Below, in pieces: positions 47,224-57,800 of a stretch of 64,000 nucleotides of DNA. The notes beneath the pieces were generated by a model, which saw only the letters and a program-made list of their open reading frames with translations, ran no database searches and had not been told where the DNA came from. Each line of letters starts with the position of its first letter. The stretch's first letter is position 1. Origin of the DNA: Poa pratensis (Eukaryota > Streptophyta > Magnoliopsida > Poales > Poaceae); the NCBI GenBank assembly GCA_947311845.1, contig CAMZMU010000035.1:3432532-3496531 (forward strand), in the 5' to 3' direction. A program made the position numbers and the translations under genes.

Positions 47224-48781
47224 TGTGTGGAGAAGGTGCTGCCACAATTGAGTAAATATTGGACATCAGACTTAGCCCATGTGTCACACAAAGATGCATA
47301 GCACTGGCATGCAATTTATCTTGATCTTCCACTCTGCTAGCACCTGATTGGTGCAGTAATAACACAGTCGTCCCCATGTAATAGTAATACTAGCTATTTG
47401 CAGCATATCAGTCGAACTATATTTGGACTGTAATAATAGTTAAAATACAATAATCCGTTGGTTACCTTATTCTGCTGTTCCGGTGATTTATCACCACTTC
47501 AGCAGTATTTTTCTGCAGTACATTCCCTCTCACTGAACTGAATTCCTCAAAGAAACAGCACTGGGGGGTTCTTTTTTTTTGTTGGAAAATCACTAGGCGT
47601 TCTGGCTGCCACTGTGATTGCGCTGGGAATCTCACAGGATCGTCCTGCAGGTGGATTAGCCAGGAAATTTTTAATCCCAAGAATAACAAATTTACAATGT
47701 GAATGGATGTATATATCCGGATTGGGGATACAATTCGAACTATGATTCAGCATAGTACGAAGTGTAAGAAACGGGAAAATCAGATTTGGTAGCAACCCCC
47801 TTTGTTCGATTTCCATTGTTTTGCATCCACTGGAGCCCAAGAAGCAGGGTAGATGCGGAGTAATGTGCAGTATGTAATGTATTTAATATTCAGTTCAGAT
47901 TTCCTATGGTATTGTAAGGTTCTGTACTGTAACTGTAACACCGTGCTGGATTTTCCAGACATATACTAGTACGCAATTTAAAGAAAGAAGACGAAGACAT
48001 TGCTTGCCTTGTGGTGTTTTTGCTTCTGTCATTTATCTGCACATCTGGTGCTCTGCAGTGGAAGATTTCAACCAAAAGAGAGGGTAAACATGTTAACTGG
48101 GAACTTGCAGGACCTAAAGATCCCCACGGATGCAGTAAACCAAGAGAGGGTGCCGCCATGATATTTGTACCCTTAGAAGATGGCGAGTGATGTGTAGTAT
48201 GAATGTATTTAATCTTTAGTTCAATTTTCCTATGGTATTTGTAAGGTTCTGTACTGTAATTGTAACACCGCGCAAGATTTGCCAAACATATAATACGCAA
48301 TTTTAAAAGTAAGAAGACGGAGACATTGCTTACTTTGCTACTGTCAATTATCTGCGCATCTGGTGCTCTGCACTAGAAGCTTTCACCCAACAGATCAGTT
48401 CATATATTTCTAGGAATAGCCTGCAATGTGGACGGATGGATGAACAGATACTGATGGCAATACGGCTCTGAAATTCTATCAGAAGGAAAGAAAATGCCGT
48501 TGAGATTAGTTCAACTGAACTAAAGGAGGTGGGGACTGTAGTACCTTGCGGATGCCGAAATAGTAGGGGGCTGATGAAGCGCCGGGGCAGAGGGCCAGCG
48601 TGGATGCGGTGGTGGCATCGGCCGCGGTGAAGAAACGGGCACTTGCTGGCTTTTGTGCTGCTCAGTCGGCTGGATCTGGGGATGGAGAGGCTACAGCAGT
48701 GAAATACTGATAGTCTGACGAAACTGAAACCCCACTCTCGCTTCCCCTGTGTCCTCTTTCCGTTTCCAGCCCCAAACCCAG
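47224..48781 (+). other. 3' flank with a remnant of another LRK10-like 3' end
   Basis: No intact gene. The stretch at about 48084-48130 (GTAAACATGTTAACTGGGAA... GATCCCC) matches the end of the kinase at 47139-47185. The following sequence to about 48330 repeats 47850-48005 (CCTATGGTATT(T)GTAAGGTTC, CTGTACTGTAA(C/T)TGTAACACCG). So the tail of a second LRK10-like gene lies behind the first, and the rest of that gene is lost. From about 48690 the sequence becomes the F-box leader (ATAGTCTGACGAAACTGAAA). Confidence 0.6.
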
Positions 48782-50095
48782 ATGACGGGGCAGGACGCCG
48801 AAATGGCACCCCGCCGGAGCGCGCGTCTCCATCCCCAGATCCAGCCGACTGAGCAGGCTCGCCGCCGCAGCCCGCGCCTCCATCCCCAGATCCAGCCGAG
48901 TGAGCAGGGCGCCGGAGTGGCCTGCCGCCGCAGCCGGCGTGTCTGTACCCAGATCAACGCGAGCGAGGAGGACGCCGGAGTGACCCACCGGACCGGCACC
49001 TCGCCCACAGCGGCGGATGCCTCTCTGCCGGACGACGAAGACATACTGCGGGAGATCTTCCTCCGCCTCCCGCCGCAGCCATCCTCCCTCCCGCGCGCCG
49101 CCGCCTTCTGCAAGCGATGGGAGGCATCGTCACCGACCCAAGGTTCCACCGCCAGTTCTATACACACCACCGGAAACCGCCCCTCCTCGGCGTCTTCGAG
49201 CACGGCATCCAGGGGATCATGTTCAACCCCATCCTGGACTCTCCCGACCGCATCCCTCCGGCGCGCTTCTCCCTTGGACGCTGCAGCAACCGCGTCGATT
49301 ATGATATGCTCGATTCCTGCCACGGTCTCGTCCTCCTCAAGAACAGGTCGCGGACAGTGGTCGTTGTGTGCGACCCCATCAGCAGAGATCAGCGCCGCGT
49401 GGCCATTCCGCCGGAGTTCAAGACGATGGACTTCAATGGGGCAGTGGTCTGCGCTGCCGGCGACAGGGGCCACGTCCATGGCGGCTGCCACATGACCCCA
49501 TTCAAGGTGGTGTTGATGTCAATGTACAGCAAACATAATCTTTCGAGAGTTTACTCCTCTGAGACCGGCATATGGGGCGATCTCATCTTAACAGAGGATC
49601 ATTGTGAGATCTCTGCAAAACCAGCAGTCCTAGTTGGTAATTGTCTCTACTGGCTGTCCATGGAAAATGATATAGTTGAGCTTGATATGGGTGATCACAG
49701 GACCTCCGGCTCCGGGTATCATCTATGGAAAATGTCAGATTATCCAGGCTGAGGATGGGGCTGTTGGCTATGTTATACTATCTGCTACTCTCTTTGAAAT
49801 GTGGCAGAGGAACATCAGCGTTCATGGTGTTGTCACATGGGTGTTGTGGAAGAGAATAAAAAAGCACACAATTGTTTGTCTCCCTTCTAGGCATGAGGTA
49901 CTGTATGTACAGCTGCTGGGGTATGATGAGGATGATGCTCTATTTTTATGTTATGACAAAAGTGTCTACATGGTTCAACTCAAATCGATGCAGTCCAGGA
50001 AACTTAATGGAATCTATTATACCGGGAATCGCTGTTTTCCATTCAAGAGCTTCTTTACGCCAGGTGATTTCTCATTCTTCTTACTTATATTGTAG
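48782..50095 (+). pseudogene. F-box protein, copy 3, frame-broken
   Basis: Paralogue of the genes at 191 and 3967. The ATG at 48782 (or at 48803, the shared MAPRRSARLHPQ start) leads into an intact F-box (SLPDDEDILREIFLRLPPQP...CKRW). One base is then missing near 49110-49120 compared with copy 2. The C-terminal region continues in another frame (VTDPRFHRQFYTHHRKPPLLG ... LVGNCLYWLSMENDIVELDM) and shifts again near 49690 by deletion. It then continues to MVQLKSMQSRKL and FPFKSFFTPG with the conserved GT donor at 50063-50064. A short F-box-only protein or an F-box-less protein from the ATG at 49117 remains possible. Confidence 0.8.
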
Positions 50096-52340
50096 TAGTA
50101 GCCTAATCTAGTTACGTATATTACATGATTGCTTGAATACCATCTTTCTGATTTTTAATGTGTTTGTTGACATCTTCAACTTACCAACTGTCCCTTTGCT
50201 AGATAGATGAGCTTATAGCCGTATTCTTTAGTATAATAGCTATCACCACTCTCTCCTTAGATACCAGATGAAATGTCAAATGAGTAACTCAGTTGGTTTG
50301 ATGTGCTAATGTGCTCAAACAGTTCAATAGGTAAGAAATTGTTAATATAGTTTGTGGGATCTGGAGTCTGGACTGTGAGATCTTGTCCATTTCGTTGTAT
50401 TGATTCAGTCATGTGAATAACACAGAAAACAGTTAAAATGCTGTCGATGCCGAGATAGATGGGTCCTTTTAGATTGTAAAGTTGAATATGGTGTTGGTAT
50501 TGAAATTACTTGTGAGTGCCTATCTAGACATAAGCTAGAGTTTTCCCTTGGTTTAGCTGTTTCATAGTCCGTAATCTCAAAGCAATACGCGATATATTAC
50601 TCCCTTTTTGCTTCAGCTTGTGGAGGAACCAGCTCTGGAGCTCCGATGGGAGAAGTCCTAAAAAAATTAGTAGTTCGTTCTGTTATTAGTTTTTTTACAA
50701 ACATCAGTTGCAGTATTCAACTCCTGCAAGCCAGCAAATTGTAGTGTCAAAATGCTTCAAGGATTTATTTGTTGACATCAGCATCCCTATGAGATATGGG
50801 CAGGGATATGATACCTGTGTTATAGAGCTATTTTTTATGTCGATGAGCTGATAATTAGTTTGTTTCTCCAGGTGAAGGGATGGTTGCTGCAGTTCTCACC
50901 TAGTCCGTCGCGTCACATCCGTGTTGTCAGCGGTGTCTGCATGTTATCTGAAGGAAAAACTCATCGTGTCGTAGTCTAGCTTAATTCCTAGTGTAGCAAG
51001 ATGCTTTTGAATACCTAATCAGGGAGTTTCTACCTCCCAAAGTATCATTCCAAGTCGGATTTTGTTATATCTTGCTTATGTTGCATGTCTGGGCTTGAGA
51101 GTTTCAGCCCCAAAGTACCAAGTCGCTGAACTTATATTTATGTGTGTTCTTCTCAGCCGTGACTTGAGAAGCGTATCATCACGCAGGTCTAATGTGGTCA
51201 ACATGGGTACCATGATTTGTCTGTAGCAAGATGCTTTCGAACACCCAATCCAGGGAATTTCATCTCCTCAAGTATCGTTTCAAGTATAATTTTGCTGTAT
51301 CTTGCTTTTGTTGCACGACTGTGCTTGGCAGCTCCTCTCGTCAGGCTCAAGTACCATCTGAGCTTACATTTCCGTGTATTCTTCTCCCCTGTGATTTGAA
51401 AAACATGTCATCATCATCGCGGGTCTAATGTTTTCGTTGAGTCATTATCTGCCGGTGCTCTGTTTTCTCCCTGGGATATACAAGGCAACTTTAGGATGGA
51501 CTACTAGCTCAGTGCAGTATATCACACTAGAGAGAAACGAATGATATAAAGTAGGTGAATGTTAGGTCATTTTCTCTATGATACCTGGTATAGAATTTGG
51601 TCTAATCTGTGTCCATCCGTGCCATATAATTCGACTATGAATGAACCCATATTCAGTCCACAAGTCATTCCTCCTATGTTCATACGACTCTGAATTGGAA
51701 CGCGGAGACAGAAACTCTTACCCTGAAGCTGAGGTCGTGACTGCTATCCACTCTGAATTGGAACGCGGAGGCAGAAACTCATATCCACCAGGGGACTCGT
51801 CGTTCTCGTGGCCATATACTGCTAATGACACCCGACCAGAGGGCAGCGAGTGCGAGTCTCCAGTCACGCTCGCAATCACAACAGCACGGTAGCGGAGCAG
51901 CAGCTTTCTCAGTTGAAAACACCGAGTTCTTCAGCGACTGTGACTGGTACTCGCGGACTCTTCAGGCACTGTAACCGTCGAAATGGTACAAAACTGAGAG
52001 TGCAAAATATTGCAGTGGACGACAATAGCAGTTAACTGGACACTACCACCAGGTTATAGTTAATTAAAAGCACACTAGACTGTATTTCCACTTTTCAACT
52101 GGTGAATTAAAAGCACACGGAACTTTCTCCTTTACTAGAAGCACCAGGCAGGCATAATGCATGTTACTTCTTCTGCAGCCCATGCTAACAAATGTTTCCA
52201 CATCAGGAGCAAATATAAATCCATCGATATTGCTCAATCAGTAATATATTCAAGTAATGTCTTCCAGGGAGATGATCACATTAGTTTTATGTAATTTGCT
52301 GCAAATAAAACTCAAATTAAATGTGCTCCATTTAAAAAAC
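50096..52340 (+). other. 3' tail of F-box copy 3 and flank shared with LRK10-like copy 1
   Basis: No gene. It holds the conserved tail signals: AGTTCAATAG/GTAAGAA near 50328 and TCTCCAG/GTGAAGG near 50873. It also holds two copies of a tail module (50995-51100 and 51223-51340, both starting GTAGCAAGATGCTTT). A tandem duplication around CTCTGAATTGGAACGCGGAG lies near 51689 and 51751. At about 51950-52230 it matches the 3' flank of the LRK10-like gene at 19660-20020. Confidence 0.5.
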
Positions 52341-52479
52341 CCGATTTATATGATGCGATGCGGGAACTCCCGCATTCTGTATGCTTTTTGGGTCCGGTTT
52401 CCCTGATTAACTGGATCAACGCAATGTGGGAACTCCCCGCCCTGGTTCTAAAAAAAAACCGATTTATATGATGCGATGC
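52341..52479 (-). mobile_element. Small poly(A)-ended retroposed insertion
   Basis: A 97-bp segment (52362-52458) ending in nine A's sits between two identical 21-bp copies of CCGATTTATATGATGCGATG plus C (52341-52361 and 52459-52479). A long target duplication plus a poly(A) tail is the signature of LINE-driven retroposition, as for a SINE or a truncated transcript. By its tail the insert reads on +. It lies in the 3' flank of the UGT gene. The source sequence was not identified. Confidence 0.6.
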
Positions 52480-52549
52480 AATCCATACGAAAAAGATCTC
52501 ACTGAAGATACTACAAGCACTAGAAACAGATAAGCGACGTAAAGAAAGA

Positions 52550-53995
52550 TCACTCGTCACTCGTTTCTCCGCTGCAAGCCCGATCCTGCTGCCGGTTGTC
52601 CATAGCCGCCAGAAACTGGGCAAACGCTAGGCGAGACGACCCACCGTCATTGCAAGCGGCGGCGGCACCTTCCTTGTGCGCCGCCGCTCGCACCCTCAGC
52701 TCCCTGCCATCCTCAGAACCCATGACAAGCCTTATTTTGCCCTTAATCTCGGCGGCTTTGACCAGCCCCTGCTGCGACCCAACCAGCTCCACGCCGATCC
52801 CCATGTCCCCTACCATGAGAACCTTGTTCATCTTCTGCTCGGAATACAACGGCCAACACAGCATCGGCACGCCCGCCGTGACGCCCTCCAGCACCGAGTT
52901 CCAGCCACAGTGCGTCACGAACGCACCGGTCGCCCTGTGGCCGAGCACGTCCACCTGCGGCGCCCACAGCTTGACGACGAGGCCACGGCCATTGGTGCGC
53001 TCCAAGAACCCGTCCGGCAGGAGAGCATCAAGGTCCGGGTCAGCACGGAGGTCGTCGTCATCGCTGGCGGGGGCTCGCACAACCCAGAGGAAGCGATGGC
53101 CGGACTCCTCGAGGCCGACAGCGATCTCCCTTAGCTGCTCCTCCGAGTGGTTTCCCACGCCAATACTCCCAAAGCAGAGGAACACGACGCTGCGATCAGG
53201 CTGGCAATCTAACCAGGCGAGGCACTCGTGCTGCCGCGACTCTCTGGTCTCGTCGCCGCCGATGCTACCGACAAACGGGCCGACGCAGTACACCGGCGGC
53301 AACACCCTGCCGGGGACACACCGAGGGTCCCTGAGAGCAGTCACCGCCCGAGCCTCCAGCGACTCGAACGTGTTCACGAGCGTGCCGTCGGCCTCCGGGA
53401 TCTGGCGCAGCACGTCCATCGTCACCTTGTACGTCTCCGGATCCTGGAGCATCTCACCGAACAGGTACGATGCCGGCATGGCCGGAAGGCCAAAGAACTC
53501 GAGAGGGGTGTCTTCTAGTAGATCCTTGGAGCTTGTGAGGACGTTCGGAAGCTGGGCGAAGGCCGCGAGGCTGGCCGCGCCGGCGGTGAAGAAGGTGTAG
53601 CCAGGGATCCCGAGCCTTTTCACGACGCGGATGGCTTCAATGGACGCAGAGTCGACGACCACGGCATGGACGCGCGTCGACAATGAGCGGAGGAAGCTGT
53701 GGAGGGGCTCGTTGTAGCGCCGCAGGAGGTCGAAGTACCGGAGGAGGAACTGCGCGTCGTGGGTCAGCCGGGGCGGGTCCTCCACGGCCGGCAGCGTGTG
53801 AAATTGGACGGCCGGCATGGAGGCGGCGACGCGGCGGACGACGGCGCCGAAGGCGATGTCCTCCGTGACGCCGGGGTCGATAAGCGCGACGGACACGGCG
53901 TATCCGTGCTCGAGGAGCGCGCCGGCGAGATGCATCATCGGGACGAAGTGGCTCACGGCGAGGCCCGGGTACAGGACGACGGTCTTCTTCTCCAT
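52550..53995 (-). CDS. UDP-glycosyltransferase, UGT88-like
   Basis: A single-exon 481-residue family-1 glycosyltransferase, the usual length for the family. The ATG is at 53995. The catalytic histidine is H16 in GLAVSHFVPM and the supporting aspartate is D115 in VVVDSAS. The sugar-donor PSPG box spans exactly 44 residues, W344 (WAPQVDVLGH) to Q387 (WPLYSEQ), and includes THCGWNS. A terminal glutamine favours UDP-glucose. The N-terminus and general sequence resemble UGT88 enzymes, which glucosylate phenolics and flavonoids in the cytosol. The acceptor cannot be told from sequence. No frame break is seen; it looks functional. Confidence 0.93.
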   Translation of the reverse strand: MEKKTVVLYPGLAVSHFVPMMHLAGALLEHGYAVSVALIDPGVTEDIAFGAVVRRVAASMPAVQFHTLPAVEDPPRLTHDAQFLLRYFDLLRRYNEPLHSFLRSLSTRVHAVVVDSASIEAIRVVKRLGIPGYTFFTAGAASLAAFAQLPNVLTSSKDLLEDTPLEFFGLPAMPASYLFGEMLQDPETYKVTMDVLRQIPEADGTLVNTFESLEARAVTALRDPRCVPGRVLPPVYCVGPFVGSIGGDETRESRQHECLAWLDCQPDRSVVFLCFGSIGVGNHSEEQLREIAVGLEESGHRFLWVVRAPASDDDDLRADPDLDALLPDGFLERTNGRGLVVKLWAPQVDVLGHRATGAFVTHCGWNSVLEGVTAGVPMLCWPLYSEQKMNKVLMVGDMGIGVELVGSQQGLVKAAEIKGKIRLVMGSEDGRELRVRAAAHKEGAAAACNDGGSSRLAFAQFLAAMDNRQQDRACSGETSDE

Positions 53996-54869
53996 TTCTG
54001 AGACTCTGACTTACGTATGCCCCTGCGTGTAGTAGGCTAGTAGCTGGTAGAGTGAAGCGTTTTGAAGCTTCAATCCATGGTTATTTGTGCGGTTGGTGTG
54101 GTGGCAAGCCAGACGAGCGCGCCACAGTTGATGATTCAGAAGCATCGACCGGCCACATGGATCGATCAAGAATACCTCACTTTTGACAGCCTTTAATTTA
54201 GAGACAAGAGAAAGATGGACAAGAAGATCCAAAACTTTCGCCGTACACTGCACATCACTCAACACTAGTATGAATAGTACGCTCCACTCTGTGCGGTCCA
54301 GTTTTGTTGTTGATTGTACATTGTGCAGTGCGATCGCCAGATCGACCGGAAACTGTATCCACTGCACCACGGGGCCAATGAACATGCTTGCAGTTGTTTA
54401 TTCTTTGGTTATTCTGTAACTACATAAGTTGCGGATCCAAGCATCCTTCATTTCTTCTTGTCAAAGGTTAAATCCTATCCACCGCTTGCACTTGTTCAGT
54501 CTTTGGTTATTTTGTAACTAAGATCTGCTAGTAGCTAATGGATGAATCCATGTTCTCTGAATTTCTGTGAATCTGTGTGACAACCTCAATCCTCAGCTCG
54601 GGCTCGTTACCCCGGATCCAGAATCGATGACGAAGATCGCTCAACATGGAGTGTCTGGGAGAGCCAAATCCAGATTAAAGCAAAACTCAATGTCCTAAAT
54701 GCACCAAAATTATTCTCACAAAACCGTTGTGTCATCTCCCTCTGTCTGGTGCTTGTGACACAACACACATACATCAGGTTGCACATGAGCTGGAATAATA
54801 TAGCAAAATAGGTAGCTTATACATATATGTACGTCAGAGATATTATAAGATTATAGGACTAGTCATCAA
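53996..54869. other. Spacer between UGT and C2-domain gene
   Basis: No gene seen. It should hold the UGT promoter on the left and the 3' UTR of the C2-domain gene on the right. Small open frames on both strands lack features. No clear TATA box was identified. Confidence 0.4.
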
Positions 54870-57800
54870 CTACTGGTCATCTAGCTTCCACACCTCATGG
54901 AGGAGCCTGTACCTTGTCGTGTTTGACCCGCTTATCTGCTTCAGCTTGTCAAGCGGATTCGCTGGTGCCTTTGAGATGAAGCTCAATGGCGAGCTCAGCT
55001 CGTCAAGCTCGTCATCACTCGTGTTGGACTTCCGGAGGACTGCTGATCCGCTCTTTCTAGGATCGCCAATGATACTTAAAATTGCTCCAGATGCAGGGTA
55101 GGAGTACAAGATAGGCGAAGCACTGCACGGGACCGCTTGTATGCCCATGTCGCTGCCCTCTAGATGGTCCTGGCAATACCAAAGATTTGTTGCTAATTTT
55201 CATGGTACAATACTGTGTAAATTGTGTCGATGAATTTTTTTTGCGCAATTATGATTTGCTTCATATACGCCAACGTTGGTTATTACCTAGTTCCAGTTCC
55301 TCCTGCCTGAAACCAGGAACCTATAATCTGAAGCTACATCCTTATTCAAAATAGACTTGCATTGTCATAATGTCCACATATTATCTTCCAATCCCCTAAA
55401 TGACTACACTTTCCACATATTATTTTCCAAAGAGCACATTTTCATCCTTAGCTTTAGTAAAAGCAAAGGTTTTGGGGGTTCTGACTTTCTGTAGTACGCC
55501 ATAAAAATCTTCTTGATGCATGTATGACTAATGATATACTCCCTCCGTTCCAAATTAGATGACTTCCATTTGTCCACATGCGGATGCATCTAGACATGTT
55601 ACATGTATAGGTACAACCACATGTGCATGAATGGAAAGTCATCTAATTTAGAACGGAGGGAGTAGGTAAATGACAAAAGTTGCAGTTTTAGAAGTACTCA
55701 GATGTTGTAGGGTTTTTTTTCATGAAATTTATAGGATGTCTTCCGTATAGTGGGATTGCAAGCAATGAAGCAAGTTGTGCTCTTTTCCTTCAAATAATTA
55801 GGTTTGTCGCCAACGTAAGGACTAACTTCTCATTGCATCCAAAGGTTTAATAAACTAACCTCCAACTCAAGAGCCTGAAGCAAAGAATCTTGAATTGGAT
55901 CTGGGCAAAATTCATCCGGCAAAAAGCCAACAAGGATACTCCTTACGATTGATGAACTAAAGATAGGACAAAGCTGTGAAAAAATGACACGGCGGCATTA
56001 AAACGAAATAACTTCAAACTGACCACATAAATAAATAGTTCATACATATAACTCATTACTAAATTGATGCATGTTTTTTGCAACAAATTATGAGCGCATA
56101 CCTCTTTCCTGGTAGTAGTTTCCATGAGCACATCTTTGGGGATCATTAGGAGATCACTTAATGCATTTAGAAGATAGAATGGTTTGTGAATTTTGGAAAC
56201 ACCATTTTCACCATCCCCATTCTCAGTTTCTGGATAGTCATCCATATCCATACCAAACAAGTCAGTAAGGCATCTGGACCAGCTGCCAATCTATCACCAC
56301 AATAACAGATATAAGTTGGTGCTCTGAAATCTTGACAACAAATTCATAAATAATTTAACAAGTTCCACTGTTGTGGGTATGACCTCACTATGCGCATAAT
56401 TGTACTTACAGCATTTTTCAGTTGGACCCCGGCACCAAAGCTAAATTTTCCAGACGGGATGGGAAGAACCTTAGGATCAGTTATCGGGTCAGAGATGGGA
56501 TCTGTCGGAATCTCATCTTCCGATTCCCGTAAAATAGCATTGAACATTGCTATGTCCAATCTAGCTATGCACTGCTCCATCACCTATCAAAGGGCAATAA
56601 TACTGTTGGGAATTTATACAAGTCTAGAATATATTTATATGGAATGCATGTACTCATTAGATGTGCCTAGAGCTTCGATCAAGAATACAATACTCAGTTG
56701 TGCTGGCACGCCAAAAAGATTCTGGAATAAAACAATTTAGGGTGAAACATTTGAGGAAACAATATAGGTAGAGCAACTTTTCAAAAAGCAGTTAGCAGGT
56801 GAAAATGCACGGATAAATATTACTCCCTCCAATACGGAAAGAGTATCGCAGGCTATACGTACAAGCTGTGTAAGTGTTACATTGTTTACGTACGACAATT
56901 TAACCGGGTCAGAGGGAGTAGATCGCAAAAATTTAAGGTTTACCATGAGTTGCGGTGAAGTACAAGAAGGCTACAATATCATCGAAAATATCAGCAATGT
57001 TTGGAGGACCTTTCACTGTTATTAATATAAAAATCCATACACCGAGTAGGGGATTCCCCTACGGTGAAGTCTTAAAAAAATATCAGTAATGGGTTCAATA
57101 GAAATCTTGTTCTAGTTTATTATCTACTCGGAAAAATAAATATACCAGTACCTCTACAAGAAATATGGAGTACCTAAATTTAGAAACATGAACATTTTGA
57201 CTTATTAATCGATCATACGAAGCTTACCAACTTCGCCAACATAGGCAGGCACCCACATTCATGCCCAGCTGCCCTTACTGGGCAAATCTTCTCTGATGCC
57301 TGTTTGAAAGCCTTCTTCCAAATGTCAATTGATAAGGTTGCTTGTTGCTGATTACCCACAACAGTAATCTTTCCATAACGTTTCTTCGCACTCAAACCAG
57401 TCTTTGATTCATTACTTATATAAGCAGATTGCATATGTGGTGTGAATGCCTTCAACGAAAAAAATTGCAGTCAACAAAATTTAACAAAATCCTACAAAAA
57501 AAAATGTATATACAAAGGATTTAAACTAAAAAGGAAGCAAACCTGCCACCAAATGCACTCAACAATCCGTGAGAATATCCATGATTCAATCTTCTTTAGT
57601 GCAGATATAAACGTGTCAATATCTTCCCAATTATCAAACTCAGGTGATAGCAATTTTCCTTTCTTCCGATTAAGTGATTCCCACATGGATGCAGAATTTT
57701 TCCTGGATGCTGTTATAGAATTATAATCAGCGGCATTAACGTTATTTCCACTGTTTGACTGCTTAGAAGTTTCAGTAACAATTGCTCGCAGCACCACACA

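Noticed and set aside
48348..49491. Long - strand frames opposite F-box copy 3
   Set aside because: They mirror similar antisense frames at the other two F-box copies and are explained by GC-rich coding sequence on the + strand.
52596..53600. 334-codon frame on the + strand opposite the UGT
   Set aside because: It is the antisense shadow of a GC-rich gene that has a perfect PSPG box and catalytic residues on the - strand.
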